NCBI GenBank assembly: GCA_900550865.1
Contig: URTM01000017.1
Coordinates: forward strand, 1-55,032
Reading direction: 5' to 3'
DNA from: an uncultured Dorea sp.
GTDB taxonomy: Bacteria; Bacillota; Clostridia; Lachnospirales; Lachnospiraceae
DNA length: 55,032 nucleotides
A program made the position numbers and the translations under genes. This document shows, in pieces, positions 41,906 through 51,600 of the stretch. The notes below the pieces were generated by a model that was not told the origin of the DNA, did not search any database, and saw only the letters and a program-made list of their open reading frames with translations. Each line of letters begins with the position of its first letter. Within the stretch, counting starts at the first letter, position 1.

Positions 41906-44281
41906 TTATTTGTGCCATTCCCAGTTACGGATTTCTTCAAGATCCTGTCCGTATTCGGCAATGTATTGTTTGTGCTCAACCAGCTTGTCGTTCATCTTCT
42001 GGATCAGGAAGGATCCTTTATTGCCAAGCTGTGGCAGGTGCATGATCGCATCTTTTACCAGGTTGAAACGGTCAATCTGGTTCTGTACACGCATATCGAA
42101 TGGTGTAGTGATCGTTCCTTCTTCCTGATATCCATGAACAGAAATGTTGTGGTTGTTACGTTCATATGTAAGTTCATGGATCAGTGTCGGATATCCGTGG
42201 AATGCGAAGATTACCGGTTTATCCTTTGTAAAGATTGCATCGTATTCTGCATCACTCAATCCGTGTGGATGTTTGTGGTCTGATTCGAGCTTGAACAGGT
42301 CAACTACGTTAACAACACGGATCTTAAGATCTGGCATCTCATCACGAAGGATGGTAACTGCAGCCATTGTTTCCAGTGTAGGTGTATCACCGCAGCAAGC
42401 CATAACAACATCCGGCTCTTCACCGCAGTCATTGCTAGCCCACTCCCAGATACCGATACCCTGTGTACAGTGCTTAACAGCCTGTTCCATAGATAACCAC
42501 TGGCAGCTTGGGTGCTTAGATGCTACGATCGCATTTACATAGTTCTTGCTCTTGATACAGTGATCGAAGCAGGAGAGTAAGCAGTTAGTATCCGGTGGGA
42601 GATACATGCGGACAACATCTGCTTTCTTATTAGCAATGTGATCCAGGAATCCAGGATCCTGATGTGTGAATCCGTTGTGATCCTGCTGCCATACATTGGA
42701 TGTCAGGATGAAGTTAAGAGAAGCAATTGGCTGTCTCCATGAAAGCTGGTTGCATACTTTTAACCATTTTGCATGCTGGGCTGCCATAGAGTCAACGATA
42801 CGGATAAATGCTTCGTAACTTGCGAAGAATCCATGACGTCCGGTTAACAGATAACCTTCCAGCCATCCTTCACACATATGCTCACTTAACATACCGTCCA
42901 TAATACGTCCGTTTCTTGCAAGACAGTCATCTGTGTCAAGAAGTCCTGCATTCCAGTCACGGTTCTGTGTCTCGAATACTTTGTATAAACGGTTAGACAT
43001 ACTCTCGTCAGGTCCGAAGATACGGAAGTTCTTATTTTCTTCATTCAATTCGAAGATGTCACGGATGTATCCGCCAAGTTCGATCATATCCTGAGCTTTT
43101 GTCTTACCTGGTTCCACTTCGATTCCGTAAGAACGGAAATCAGGAAGTCTTAAGTCTTTGAGTAACAGTCCACCATTTGCATGAGGGTTAGCTCCGAGAC
43201 GGGCATCTCCCTTAGGTGCAAGTTCTGCAAGTTCCGGGATCAGGCGTCCGTTTTCATCGAAGAGTTCTTCCGGATGATAGCTTTCCAGCCACTCTTTTAA
43301 GAGTTCCAGATGTTCCGGACTTTCCATTGTAAGTGGTACCTGGTGTGCGCGGAAAGATCCTTCGATCTGCTGACCGTCTACAACCTTTGGTCCGGTCCAT
43401 CCCTTTGGTGTACGAAGAACGATCATTGGCCACATCGGACGTTCCGGATCATTGTTCTCACGTGCATTTTTCTGGATTGCCTTGATCTCTTCGATAACAG
43501 TATCCATTGTCTCTGCCATCTTCTTGTGCATGGTCATCGGATCGTCACCTTCTACGAAGTAAGGTTTCCATCCGCATCCTTTGAAGAAGTTTTCCACTTC
43601 CTCATGTGAGATACGTGAGAAGATTGTAGGGTTACTGATCTTATATCCATTTAAATGAAGAATTGGAAGTACAGCACCGTCTGTAACCGGGTTCAGGAAT
43701 TTGTTAGACTGCCATGAAGTAGCTAACGGTCCGGTCTCAGCTTCGCCGTCACCGACAACAACTGTTGCGATCAGATCCGGGTTGTCAAATACAGCACCGA
43801 ATGCATGAGCGATAGAGTATCCAAGCTCTCCACCTTCGTTGATAGATCCCGGTGTCTCCGGTGCACAGTGACTCGGAACTCCACATGGGAATGAGAACTG
43901 TTTGAACATCTTCTTCATACCTTCCTCATCCTGGCTGATGTTCGGATATACTTCGCTGTAAGAACCTTCCAGATAGGTATTGGCAATTAAAAAGTTACCG
44001 CCATGTCCGGGACCTGATAATAAGATCATATCCAGATCATAACGTTTGATCTCACGGTTACAGTGTACGTAGACAAAGTTCTGTCCGGGAACTGTTCCCC
44101 AGTGTCCAACGATCTTTTTCTTGATCTGATCCATTGTAAGTGGTTCTTTTAATAATGGATTGTCAAGAAGGTATAACTGACCGGCTGACAGATAGTTGGC
44201 AGCACGCCAGTAGGCATTCATCTTTTCAAGCATTTCCTGGGATAACGGCTGTTTCTCAAGACATGTTTTTGTGTCTTCCAT
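41906..44281 (-). CDS. xfp: Xylulose-5-phosphate/fructose-6-phosphate phosphoketolase
   Basis: This 791-residue thiamine-diphosphate enzyme cleaves xylulose-5-P (and fructose-6-P) with phosphate to acetyl-phosphate plus glyceraldehyde-3-P (erythrose-4-P). The ThDP motif is VVGDGEAETGPLATSWQSNK. Other family blocks are GPGHGGN near the N terminus and DHNGFTHQDPGF. The start at 44281 is preferred over 44287 because AGAGGT is then six bases away. It stands alone on the minus strand. It gives the cell a pentose/hexose bypass yielding acetyl-phosphate, fitting the sugar importers around it. Confidence 0.96.
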   Translation of the reverse strand: MEDTKTCLEKQPLSQEMLEKMNAYWRAANYLSAGQLYLLDNPLLKEPLTMDQIKKKIVGHWGTVPGQNFVYVHCNREIKRYDLDMILLSGPGHGGNFLIANTYLEGSYSEVYPNISQDEEGMKKMFKQFSFPCGVPSHCAPETPGSINEGGELGYSIAHAFGAVFDNPDLIATVVVGDGEAETGPLATSWQSNKFLNPVTDGAVLPILHLNGYKISNPTIFSRISHEEVENFFKGCGWKPYFVEGDDPMTMHKKMAETMDTVIEEIKAIQKNARENNDPERPMWPMIVLRTPKGWTGPKVVDGQQIEGSFRAHQVPLTMESPEHLELLKEWLESYHPEELFDENGRLIPELAELAPKGDARLGANPHANGGLLLKDLRLPDFRSYGIEVEPGKTKAQDMIELGGYIRDIFELNEENKNFRIFGPDESMSNRLYKVFETQNRDWNAGLLDTDDCLARNGRIMDGMLSEHMCEGWLEGYLLTGRHGFFASYEAFIRIVDSMAAQHAKWLKVCNQLSWRQPIASLNFILTSNVWQQDHNGFTHQDPGFLDHIANKKADVVRMYLPPDTNCLLSCFDHCIKSKNYVNAIVASKHPSCQWLSMEQAVKHCTQGIGIWEWASNDCGEEPDVVMACCGDTPTLETMAAVTILRDEMPDLKIRVVNVVDLFKLESDHKHPHGLSDAEYDAIFTKDKPVIFAFHGYPTLIHELTYERNNHNISVHGYQEEGTITTPFDMRVQNQIDRFNLVKDAIMHLPQLGNKGSFLIQKMNDKLVEHKQYIAEYGQDLEEIRNWEWHK

Positions 44282-44446
44282 ATTCATACCTCTTTCATAA
44301 AAATAATTTCTTTTGTGTTAATTTTTTAACCATTTGTAGAATAACACAATGAAAAGTATACGTAAAATAGCAATTATGCATTGCAAATATAAGTTTTTGA
44401 TATGGATGGAGGAAAATGCATGAGAATGTGAAGCGAAGGAAGGCAA

Positions 44447-45245
44447 TTATGGATCAACCGCAAAGTGATTGATTTTTTCGTACATTATGCAGTAACGGTT
44501 ATGGAACGTTACAAAGATAAGGTGAAATACTGGATGACATTCAATGAGATCAACAACCAGAGTAATACATCGGCAGACATTTTTGGATGGACAGATTCGG
44601 GAGTGCGTTTCTCGGAATATAATAATAAGAAGAAAGCCATGTATCAGGCAGCGCATCACGAACTGGTGGAAAGTGCACTGGTGGTGAAGAAAGACCATGA
44701 GAGATATTATTTCTCAGATGTACATATCCGCGGTCATTATTCGGCATTCGCAAAGAAGGAATGGGAAAAAGAAGGTACAAAACCAGAGATGGAGCCTGGA
44801 CGGAAGTTCTCCAAATTCAATTGCTAATCCATATGTAAAGGCAAGTGACTGGGGCTGGCAGATTGACCCGGTGGGACTGCGATATGCACTGGTTACTTTA
44901 TATGAAAGTTATGAAGTACCTTTATTTATAGTAGAAAATGGCTTCGGAGCAATTGATATTCTGAAGGAAGATTATACCTGTGATGACGATTACCGTATCG
45001 CATATCTGAAAGAATATATTACTGAGATGAAGAAAGCAGTAGAGATTGATGGCGTGGATCTGATGGGATATACTCCATGGGGATGTATCGATCTGGTATC
45101 ATTTACAACAGGTGAATTAAAGAAGCGTTACGGGTTCATCTATGTTGATAAGAATGATGACGGAACCGGAAGTGGTAAGAGATATAAGAAAAAATCCTTT
45201 GGCTGGTATCAGAATGTGATCCAGACAAATGGAGAAGAACTGTAA
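44447..45245 (+). pseudogene. Decayed GH1 6-phospho-beta-glucosidase
   Basis: Two out-of-frame pieces of a glycoside hydrolase 1 gene remain. The first (frame of 44450-44818) covers WINRKVIDFFV...WMTFNEINNQ (acid/base Glu motif TFNE) to KPEMEPG. The second (44820-45245) covers NPYVKASDWGWQIDPVGLR...PLFIVENGFG (nucleophile ENG) to the C terminus. About 110 N-terminal residues and over 100 residues between the pieces are missing, and there is at least one frameshift. It cannot encode an active enzyme. Confidence 0.88.
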
Positions 45246-45275
45246 TTGCTTCTAATTTAATAGTGCAGGAATCCA

Positions 45276-45326
45276 AAACAGGCTGATATTTTATATTAAC
45301 ATGTATAAAATATCAGCCTGTTTGCT
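45276..45326 (+). terminator. Terminator after the GH1 remnant
   Basis: AAACAGGCTGATATTTTATA (45276-45295) pairs perfectly with its complement at 45304-45323. It is probably the original terminator of the glycosidase gene. Confidence 0.8.
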
Positions 45327-45339
45327 ATTTATAAGATTA

Positions 45340-45577
45340 AATACAACTTAGTTTGCTGTTTTGTAAAAACAATACAAGTAAGTATAAAGTAAAAAGTTGT
45401 ATTGCATTATAAAGAAAGTATGAAAAAAATGAAGAAAAGTGCACAAAAAGTTCATTGTTTGTTCATAATTATTGTGAGTGAGACCGTCAAAACGCACAAA
45501 AAGTAGTGCAATTAAAGAATAACGCCATGAAAAGCGCTGTGAGACAATACAACTTTGTTGAAGAAAATGGTTGTATT
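45340..45577. promoter_or_regulatory. Five AATACAACTT half-sites before the CUT2 operon
   Basis: AATACAACTT occurs at 45340-45349 and 45546-45555, AATACAAGT at 45371-45379, and the reverse forms AAGTTGTATT at 45394-45403 and GGTTGTATT at 45569-45577. Two converging pairs result (45371/45403 and 45546/45577). They are candidate operators for the AraR-type repressor at 50440. The rest of the 45327-45648 gap shows no gene. Confidence 0.6.
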
Positions 45578-45580
45578 TTA

Positions 45581-45610
45581 TTGCAAAACGGTACTGGTTA
45601 AGTATATAAT
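45581..45610 (+). promoter_or_regulatory. CUT2 operon promoter
   Basis: TTGCAA (45581-45586), 18 bases, TATAAT (45605-45610), directly after the last half-site. Confidence 0.75.
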
Positions 45611-45648
45611 TTAGTCATCAAATAAATACAGAAAACGGAGGAAACATT

Positions 45649-46812
45649 ATGAAGAGAGTTCTCAAAAAAGTAACAGCAGCTCTTTTAGCAGCAACAATGG
45701 TAGTCGGACTTGCTGCATGTGGAAACGGTGGAAGCTCAGATGACAAGAGCAGCAAGAGCAGCAAATCAGGAAAGGTTAAAATCGGAGTTTCCATTTGGTC
45801 TTCAACAGACGTACTTGGATCACAGTGTAAAAAGATGCTGGATGCAGCAGCTAAGGCACTGGATGTAGATGTACAGTATGTTGACCAGGGACATGTATCT
45901 GAGAAGGTTACAGCTTCTGTAGAACAGTTAGCTGCAGCAGGATGCCAGGGAATCATCATCTGTAACTCATCTGACACAGAGATGACATCAGCAATCAAAA
46001 CATGTAATGACAATAAAGTATATCTTGCACAGTTCTTCCGTGTAATCAGCAAAGAAAACAGTGCAGATATCTACAAAGCAGCAAAAGATTCCGCTTACTA
46101 CATCGGAGCAGTTCATGAAGATGAACCTGCAAACGGTGAAGAGCTTGTTAAGATCCTTCTTGACAAAGGTGATCGTAACATCGGTCTGATCGGCTGGGAG
46201 CAGGGAGATGCTACATGGCTTGGAAGATGGGAAGGTTACAAAGCCGGAGTTGAAAAATGGAACAAAGAAAACCCAGATGACAAGGCAACACTTTCTGAGC
46301 CACAGTACGCTGGTACAACTTCAGAAGGTGGATCAAAAGCTGCAGAAGCTTTAATGGCAGCAGATCCTAACCTTGATGCATTAATCCCAGCTGGTGGTGG
46401 TGGAGATCCACTTCAGGGAGCAATCGCAGCAGTTGAACGTGCAGGAAAGACTCAGGATATTGATATCGTTTCTACAGACTTCCTTCCAGACCTTGGAGAA
46501 AGACTTGAGAACGGATCTATGGCAGGTGAATCTGGTGGACACTTCTGTGATCCTCTGATCGCATTCATGATGGTTTACAATGCAGTAAAGGGTAACTACA
46601 AAGACTTCGCTGGTAAATTCGAAGATGTTCCATTCCCATACCTGTATGTATCATCAGCAGATGACTATGCAGCATATGAGAAATATTTCGTAGATCAGCT
46701 TCCATACACAGACGATGAATTAGTAGCTATGTCTAAAGAAAGTCTGAAAGAGCTGAAAGCAACTGCAGCAAGCGTATCTATCGCTGACGCAGAAAGCCGT
46801 TCTGGTAAATAA
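45649..46812 (+). CDS. CUT2 sugar ABC transporter substrate-binding lipoprotein
   Basis: This 387-residue ribose/xylose-family (type I periplasmic) binding protein has lipobox LAAC (Cys24), a Ser/Lys linker and the fold start KVKIGVSIWSSTDVLGSQ. It binds a monosaccharide or related small ligand outside the cell for the three proteins that follow. The AraR-like regulator at the end of the operon hints at a pentose, but the ligand is not determined. Confidence 0.92.
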   Translation: MKRVLKKVTAALLAATMVVGLAACGNGGSSDDKSSKSSKSGKVKIGVSIWSSTDVLGSQCKKMLDAAAKALDVDVQYVDQGHVSEKVTASVEQLAAAGCQGIIICNSSDTEMTSAIKTCNDNKVYLAQFFRVISKENSADIYKAAKDSAYYIGAVHEDEPANGEELVKILLDKGDRNIGLIGWEQGDATWLGRWEGYKAGVEKWNKENPDDKATLSEPQYAGTTSEGGSKAAEALMAADPNLDALIPAGGGGDPLQGAIAAVERAGKTQDIDIVSTDFLPDLGERLENGSMAGESGGHFCDPLIAFMMVYNAVKGNYKDFAGKFEDVPFPYLYVSSADDYAAYEKYFVDQLPYTDDELVAMSKESLKELKATAASVSIADAESRSGK

Positions 46813-46841
46813 GGCGGGCACAAGATAACAGAAAATAATTC

Positions 46842-46885
46842 GGGGAGGGGTGACGTCGCAAGAAAGGCGATGCCACCTTTCCTTT
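46842..46885 (+). other. Stem-loop between binding protein and permease genes
   Basis: GG..GGTG..TCGC (46844-46859) pairs with GGCGA..CCACC..CC (46866-46882), then TTTT. The loop GCAAGAAA is the same as in the stem-loop at 38745, in an unrelated transporter operon. Confidence 0.6.
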
Positions 46886-46915
46886 TAAAAAGATGATTAA
46901 GAAGAGGTAGATAAT

Positions 46916-47866
46916 ATGGGCACTACTAAAAAACTCTCAGGAAAGACAATGGGATATGTAATCCTGATCGGTCTTGTAATTGTTTCCTGGGCAATCTTTA
47001 AAATATTGACACCACATAACTTCGGCTCATTTTCCAATATGCTCAATTACTTTCAGGCCAGTCTGATTGCCACTGTTGGTGCGGTTGGTTTCTATTTCGT
47101 AATGGTAATGGGAATGTTCGATTTCTCTATTGGTGCAAACATCATGCTTTCCGCAATCGTTGGTTGCGTATTGGCAACAAAATTCAACTTAGGATATTTC
47201 GGACTGATCGTCGGAGGTATTCTTACAGGTACAATCGTTGGTTTATTAAACGGAATTTTCTATGTAAAATTAAGAATTCCATCTATGATCGTTACAACAG
47301 GTCTGGCACTTATCTATGAGTCGCTGGCAAACTACATGGCAGGTGGTGTGGAACAGACACTTCCAGCACACTTAAGAGCATTCGGACGTATGCCATGGGA
47401 TATCATCCTTGCATTGGTAGCATGCGTTGTTGCTTACATATTCTTAAACTACACTAAAATCGGAACTTATACTTATGCGATCGGAAGTGACGAGTTCGTT
47501 GCTAAGAACATGGGTATTAATGTTAATAAATACAAGGTACTTGCATTCATCTTAAGTGGTGCGTTCCTTGGAGTAATGGCAATTCTGACAATCAGTTATG
47601 GTTCTTCAATGGTAGCGGTTACCGGTATGGCATCTATGAGCCGAAACTTCGTACCGACAATGGGATGCTTCTTCGGTCTGGCATTTAAGAAATATGGTAT
47701 GCCGCTGCAGGCTATTATCATCGGTGAATTCGTAATCAATATTATTTTCTTCGGTTTCATCGCACTTGGTGCTCCTACAGCGATCCAGGACGTTATTACA
47801 GGATTTGCACTGCTGATTATCGTTACTCTGACAACAAAGGTTACAAAAGGCGAGATTGTCAAGTAA
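46916..47866 (+). CDS. CUT2 sugar ABC transporter permease 1
   Basis: This 316-residue RbsC-type membrane protein has eight to ten hydrophobic segments. It contains MGMFDFSIGANIMLSAIVG, the family's LDLSVG-like segment. It forms a pair with the second permease at 49396; the two are distinct rather than duplicates. Confidence 0.92.
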   Translation: MGTTKKLSGKTMGYVILIGLVIVSWAIFKILTPHNFGSFSNMLNYFQASLIATVGAVGFYFVMVMGMFDFSIGANIMLSAIVGCVLATKFNLGYFGLIVGGILTGTIVGLLNGIFYVKLRIPSMIVTTGLALIYESLANYMAGGVEQTLPAHLRAFGRMPWDIILALVACVVAYIFLNYTKIGTYTYAIGSDEFVAKNMGINVNKYKVLAFILSGAFLGVMAILTISYGSSMVAVTGMASMSRNFVPTMGCFFGLAFKKYGMPLQAIIIGEFVINIIFFGFIALGAPTAIQDVITGFALLIIVTLTTKVTKGEIVK

Positions 47867-47885
47867 TAGAAGGAGGAAGACAGCA

Positions 47886-49385
47886 ATGAGTGAAGTGAGA
47901 TTACAGGTAAAACATGTTTCTAAAAACTTCGGTATTACGAAGGCGTTGAAAGATGTGTCATTTAATATCAATAAAGGTGAGGTTCACGCACTGATCGGTG
48001 AAAACGGATCCGGTAAATCAACAATGACAAATATGTTGACAGGAATCTACACACTGGAAAGTGGACAGTTCATTCTGGATGGAAAAGAAGTTCATCCGAA
48101 GAACCAGGTAGAAGCAAATGAAGAAGGTATTTCCATCATCGTACAGGAACTTGGAACTCTTTCCGGACTGACGGTAGCAGAGAATATCTTCCTTGGACAT
48201 GAAGATCAGTTCGTTCATCTGGGAATCAAGAATACCGCAGCAATGAACAAAAAAGCAAATGAGCTTTTACAATCCTATGGATTTGATAAGATCAAAGCAG
48301 GAGATATGATCGACGATTACAATTTCGAAGACCGTAAACTGGTGGAAATCGTAAAAGCTACATATTTTAATCCTAAGATCGTCGTTGTCGATGAGACGAC
48401 AACTGCTCTTTCGCAGGAAGGACGTGAAGAACTGTACAAACAGATGAACCGTGTCCGTGACAATGGAAATACAGTTATCTTTATTTCCCATGACCTTCCG
48501 GAAATTCTTGACAAATCCGATACAATCACAATCCTTCGTGATGGTGTGTATATCGATACAGTTAAGAGCGCAGATGTGAACGAAGATGATCTGAAGAAGC
48601 TGATGGTTGGACGTGAGGTAACAGGTGATTACTATCGTTCGGACTATGGTGAAAAAGTATCGGATGAAGTTGTATTATCCGTAAAGAATGTTACAGTTCC
48701 TGGACTGATCGAGAATATCAGTTTTGATTTACACAAAGGAGAGATCCTTGGATTCGGTGGTCTGTCAGAATCTGGTATGCATGAGATCGGTAAAGCAATC
48801 TTCGGTGCATCTTATGACAGAGAAGGTGAAGTTGTTCTGGCTGACGGAACACACATCAACGATATTCCTACAGCAATTAAGCACAGCATTGCTTATACAT
48901 CCAAGGACCGTGATAATGAGTCAGTTGTGCTGAATCAGAGTATCGGTGACAATATCTGCTTACCATCATTAGATGAACTTGCTAATAAAGCACATATATT
49001 AAGTGATAAGAAACGTAGAGAGTTCGCCGATAAATATGCAAAACAGATGTCTGTAAAGATGAATGATGTAAACCAGTTCGTTTCAAATCTGTCCGGTGGT
49101 AACAAACAGAAAGTTGTTCTTGCAAGATGGATCGGAAAAGATTCTGATATCGTCGTTCTGGACAGCCCTACCCGAGGAATTGACATTAAGGTAAAACAGG
49201 ACATCTATCAGTTAATGAACCAGATGAGAAAGAACGGTAAATCCATCATCATGATCTCAGAAGAGTTGATGGAGCTGATTGGTATGAGTGATCGTATCAT
49301 TATTATGAAAGATGGAAAAATCAGTGGAGAACTTGAACGTAATCAGAACCTGGATGAAAATGGTCTGATTTCGATGATGGTATAA
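47886..49385 (+). CDS. CUT2 sugar ABC transporter ATPase with atypical motifs
   Basis: This 499-residue tandem ATPase is of the RbsA/MglA type. The N half has a good Walker A (GENGSGKS, 38-45) and Walker B (VVVDETTTALS), but its signature region reads NFEDRKLVEIVKA instead of LSxGQxQ. The C half has LSGGNKQK, but a broken Walker A (GLSESGMHEIG), and Walker B reads VVLDSPTRGID, with Ser for the catalytic Glu. Thus one composite site looks competent and the other does not. AGGAGG precedes the start at 47886; the frame from 47856 overlaps the previous gene. Confidence 0.93.
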   Translation: MSEVRLQVKHVSKNFGITKALKDVSFNINKGEVHALIGENGSGKSTMTNMLTGIYTLESGQFILDGKEVHPKNQVEANEEGISIIVQELGTLSGLTVAENIFLGHEDQFVHLGIKNTAAMNKKANELLQSYGFDKIKAGDMIDDYNFEDRKLVEIVKATYFNPKIVVVDETTTALSQEGREELYKQMNRVRDNGNTVIFISHDLPEILDKSDTITILRDGVYIDTVKSADVNEDDLKKLMVGREVTGDYYRSDYGEKVSDEVVLSVKNVTVPGLIENISFDLHKGEILGFGGLSESGMHEIGKAIFGASYDREGEVVLADGTHINDIPTAIKHSIAYTSKDRDNESVVLNQSIGDNICLPSLDELANKAHILSDKKRREFADKYAKQMSVKMNDVNQFVSNLSGGNKQKVVLARWIGKDSDIVVLDSPTRGIDIKVKQDIYQLMNQMRKNGKSIIMISEELMELIGMSDRIIIMKDGKISGELERNQNLDENGLISMMV

Positions 49386-49395
49386 GGAGGCAACT

Positions 49396-50367
49396 ATGGG
49401 AAGTCAAGTAAGTGCAAAAACAAACGATAAGGAGCAGCAGCTTAAGAAAGCCTCAAAGATGGCAATGATCCGTGCGCTCCTGCCAATCGTAGGATTGGTT
49501 GTTATTTTCCTGCTGTTCAATGTCCTGACAGATTTCCGTATGATGGGAAACATGTCACTGGCATTTTCGCAGGTATATGTTACAATGATTGCAGCTATGG
49601 GCGTGTTCTTCATTATGACGATGGGCGGCCTGGACTTTTCTCAGGGATCTATCCTTGGAATTGCTTCAATTGTTGTATGTATTCTTTCTAAATATGGAAT
49701 TGCAGTAGCAATTCTTGGTGGTATCGTAGCCGGAGCAGCTATCGGAGCACTCAATGGATTCTTCTACGTATACCGTAAGATCAAATCATTCATTGTTACG
49801 ATTTGTACCATGTTCTTATTCCGTGGATTTATCAAATACATGACAACGAATGCACCTGTTTCCGGTTCTGCAACACTGATCAATTACGACAGTACTGGAT
49901 TCAAAGTAGCTTGTACAGCAGTTGTTCTGATCATTGGATTTATTGCATTCCGTTATACAAAATTCGGAACATACTTAAAAGCAATCGGAGCCGGTGAAAA
50001 AGCAGCTATGTTCTCAGGAATCCGCACAGACAGAATGAAATTCCTCATGTATGTACTGGCAGGTGCACTGACAGGATTTGCAGCATTTATCAACGTTATC
50101 AAAGTCGGATCCGTTACATCTTCCGGTGGTAACCAGTTAGAGACACAGATCCTGATCGCACTGGTATTAGGTGGTATGCCTATTTCCGGTGGAGCAAAGG
50201 TAAGATTTGAAAATATCGTTGTCGGATCTCTTCTTTACGTCGTACTGAACAGTGGACTGACAATGATGGGATTCTCAACACAGATGATGCAGTTGATCCA
50301 GGGAGTTGTATTCCTGATCTTCGTAGCAGTATTCGCAGACCGTGAATCACTTACAGTTATCAAATAA
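49396..50367 (+). CDS. CUT2 sugar ABC transporter permease 2
   Basis: This 323-residue RbsC-type permease contains TMGGLDFSQGSILGIASIVV, the LDLSVG-like segment, and GGMPISGGAKVRF. It follows the ATPase by ten bases with AAGGAGG upstream. Two different permeases imply a heterodimeric channel. Confidence 0.92.
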   Translation: MGSQVSAKTNDKEQQLKKASKMAMIRALLPIVGLVVIFLLFNVLTDFRMMGNMSLAFSQVYVTMIAAMGVFFIMTMGGLDFSQGSILGIASIVVCILSKYGIAVAILGGIVAGAAIGALNGFFYVYRKIKSFIVTICTMFLFRGFIKYMTTNAPVSGSATLINYDSTGFKVACTAVVLIIGFIAFRYTKFGTYLKAIGAGEKAAMFSGIRTDRMKFLMYVLAGALTGFAAFINVIKVGSVTSSGGNQLETQILIALVLGGMPISGGAKVRFENIVVGSLLYVVLNSGLTMMGFSTQMMQLIQGVVFLIFVAVFADRESLTVIK

Positions 50368-50382
50368 TAAAATTATTTATTC

Positions 50383-50422
50383 ATTACGGGCAAAGGCATT
50401 CTATGATGTTTTTGCCCGTAAT
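50383..50422 (+). terminator. Hairpin between CUT2 operon and repressor gene
   Basis: ATTACGGGCAAA (50383-50394) pairs with TTTGCCCGTAAT (50411-50422). There is no T-run after it, so it is probably a partial terminator with some readthrough into the repressor gene. Confidence 0.6.
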
Positions 50423-50439
50423 TGGTATATGGAGCATTT

Positions 50440-51540
50440 ATGAAGAACACGAATCAGGAAGGTCTGAAATATCAAAAATTATATAACTGGGCACATACCC
50501 TGATCACCAGCGGTGTGATCAAGAATATGGATAAATTTCCATCAGAGCCGAGCCTGCAGAAGAAGTTCGGATATTCCAGGCAGACAGTAAGAACGGCTTT
50601 GCAGCAGCTGGAAGAAGAAGGACTGATCACCCGGGTGAGGGGAAGCGGGACATATGTATCTTATGAAGGACAGACGATAGATGATGACCGGCCGAGAGTA
50701 GGATTGCTGCTTAGTTATTATTCGGAATATCTCTTTCCGGAAGTATATGACGGCATCGAATCTTCGCTGAGTGAAAAGGGATACCGGATTGATGTGGCGG
50801 TTACTAAGAACAGACTGAATGACGAGGCGATCTATCTGGAAGGAATGTTGAAAAATAATGTATCGGGACTGATTATAGAAGGTTCACGCTCAGCATTTCC
50901 GAATCCGAATCTGCGTCTGTTTGAAGAAATTAAGAAGCGGAATATACCGACGATCTTTATCCACAATCATTATGAAAATATGGTCTTTGACAGTGTGGAG
51001 ATGTCGGACACCAGATCGGCCTATGAACTGACAAAGACGCTGATCGAACACGGACACAGGAAGATCGGAGGGATCCTGAAATATGACGATATGCAGGGGA
51101 TTGCACGGTATAAAGGATTTATCCAGTGTCTGTCTGATTACGGCATCAAATATGACGACGACAGTATCCGCTGGTATTCCACGAGAGAGATGGAAGACAA
51201 GTTCAGCAAGAAAGGACTTACTCATATTTATCGCCACACCAGAGAGTGTACAGCAATGATGATCTATAATGATGAAGTGGCGAGAGTGTATTTGGAATTT
51301 CTGGATGAGAGAGGGGTACACGTTCCGGAAGATCTGTCGGTAGTATCTTTTGATGATGCGGAGCTGATGGATAATACAGATGTTAAACTACTGTCCGCCA
51401 TACATCCGAAAAACAAGCTGGGATATATTACAGGGAATCATCTGTTGCGTATGATGGATGATGAAGACTGGCAGACAAAAAATTATGCATACCGTTTTCC
51501 TGTAAGATTAAATAATGGTAATTCCGTGAGAAAATTGTGA
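50440..51540 (+). CDS. AraR-type repressor (GntR HTH + LacI-like sensor)
   Basis: This 366-residue regulator has an N-terminal GntR winged HTH (about 15-75, ...YSRQTVRTALQQLEEEGLITRVRGSGTYV) and a C-terminal type I periplasmic-binding domain (from RVGLLLSYYSEYLFPEVYDGI). This is the architecture of AraR, the arabinose repressor. It most likely represses the CUT2 operon upstream and responds to the imported sugar. GGAG is close to the start at 50440. The longer frame from 50422 includes the hairpin. Confidence 0.9.
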   Translation: MKNTNQEGLKYQKLYNWAHTLITSGVIKNMDKFPSEPSLQKKFGYSRQTVRTALQQLEEEGLITRVRGSGTYVSYEGQTIDDDRPRVGLLLSYYSEYLFPEVYDGIESSLSEKGYRIDVAVTKNRLNDEAIYLEGMLKNNVSGLIIEGSRSAFPNPNLRLFEEIKKRNIPTIFIHNHYENMVFDSVEMSDTRSAYELTKTLIEHGHRKIGGILKYDDMQGIARYKGFIQCLSDYGIKYDDDSIRWYSTREMEDKFSKKGLTHIYRHTRECTAMMIYNDEVARVYLEFLDERGVHVPEDLSVVSFDDAELMDNTDVKLLSAIHPKNKLGYITGNHLLRMMDDEDWQTKNYAYRFPVRLNNGNSVRKL

Positions 51541-51560
51541 GAAAATTGTAGAAGTTAATC

Positions 51561-51589
51561 TTGACAGGAAATGTAGAAAAGAGTATTAT
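51561..51589 (+). promoter_or_regulatory. PTS gene promoter
   Basis: TTGACA (51561-51566), 17 bases, TATTAT (51584-51589). The start point would be near 51596. Confidence 0.85.
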
Positions 51590-51600
51590 ATTAATATAGT

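Noticed and set aside
44465..44827. Treating the two open frames at 44465 and 44697 as separate real genes
   Set aside because: Both are adjacent parts of one GH1 protein in different frames and lack the N terminus and the middle.
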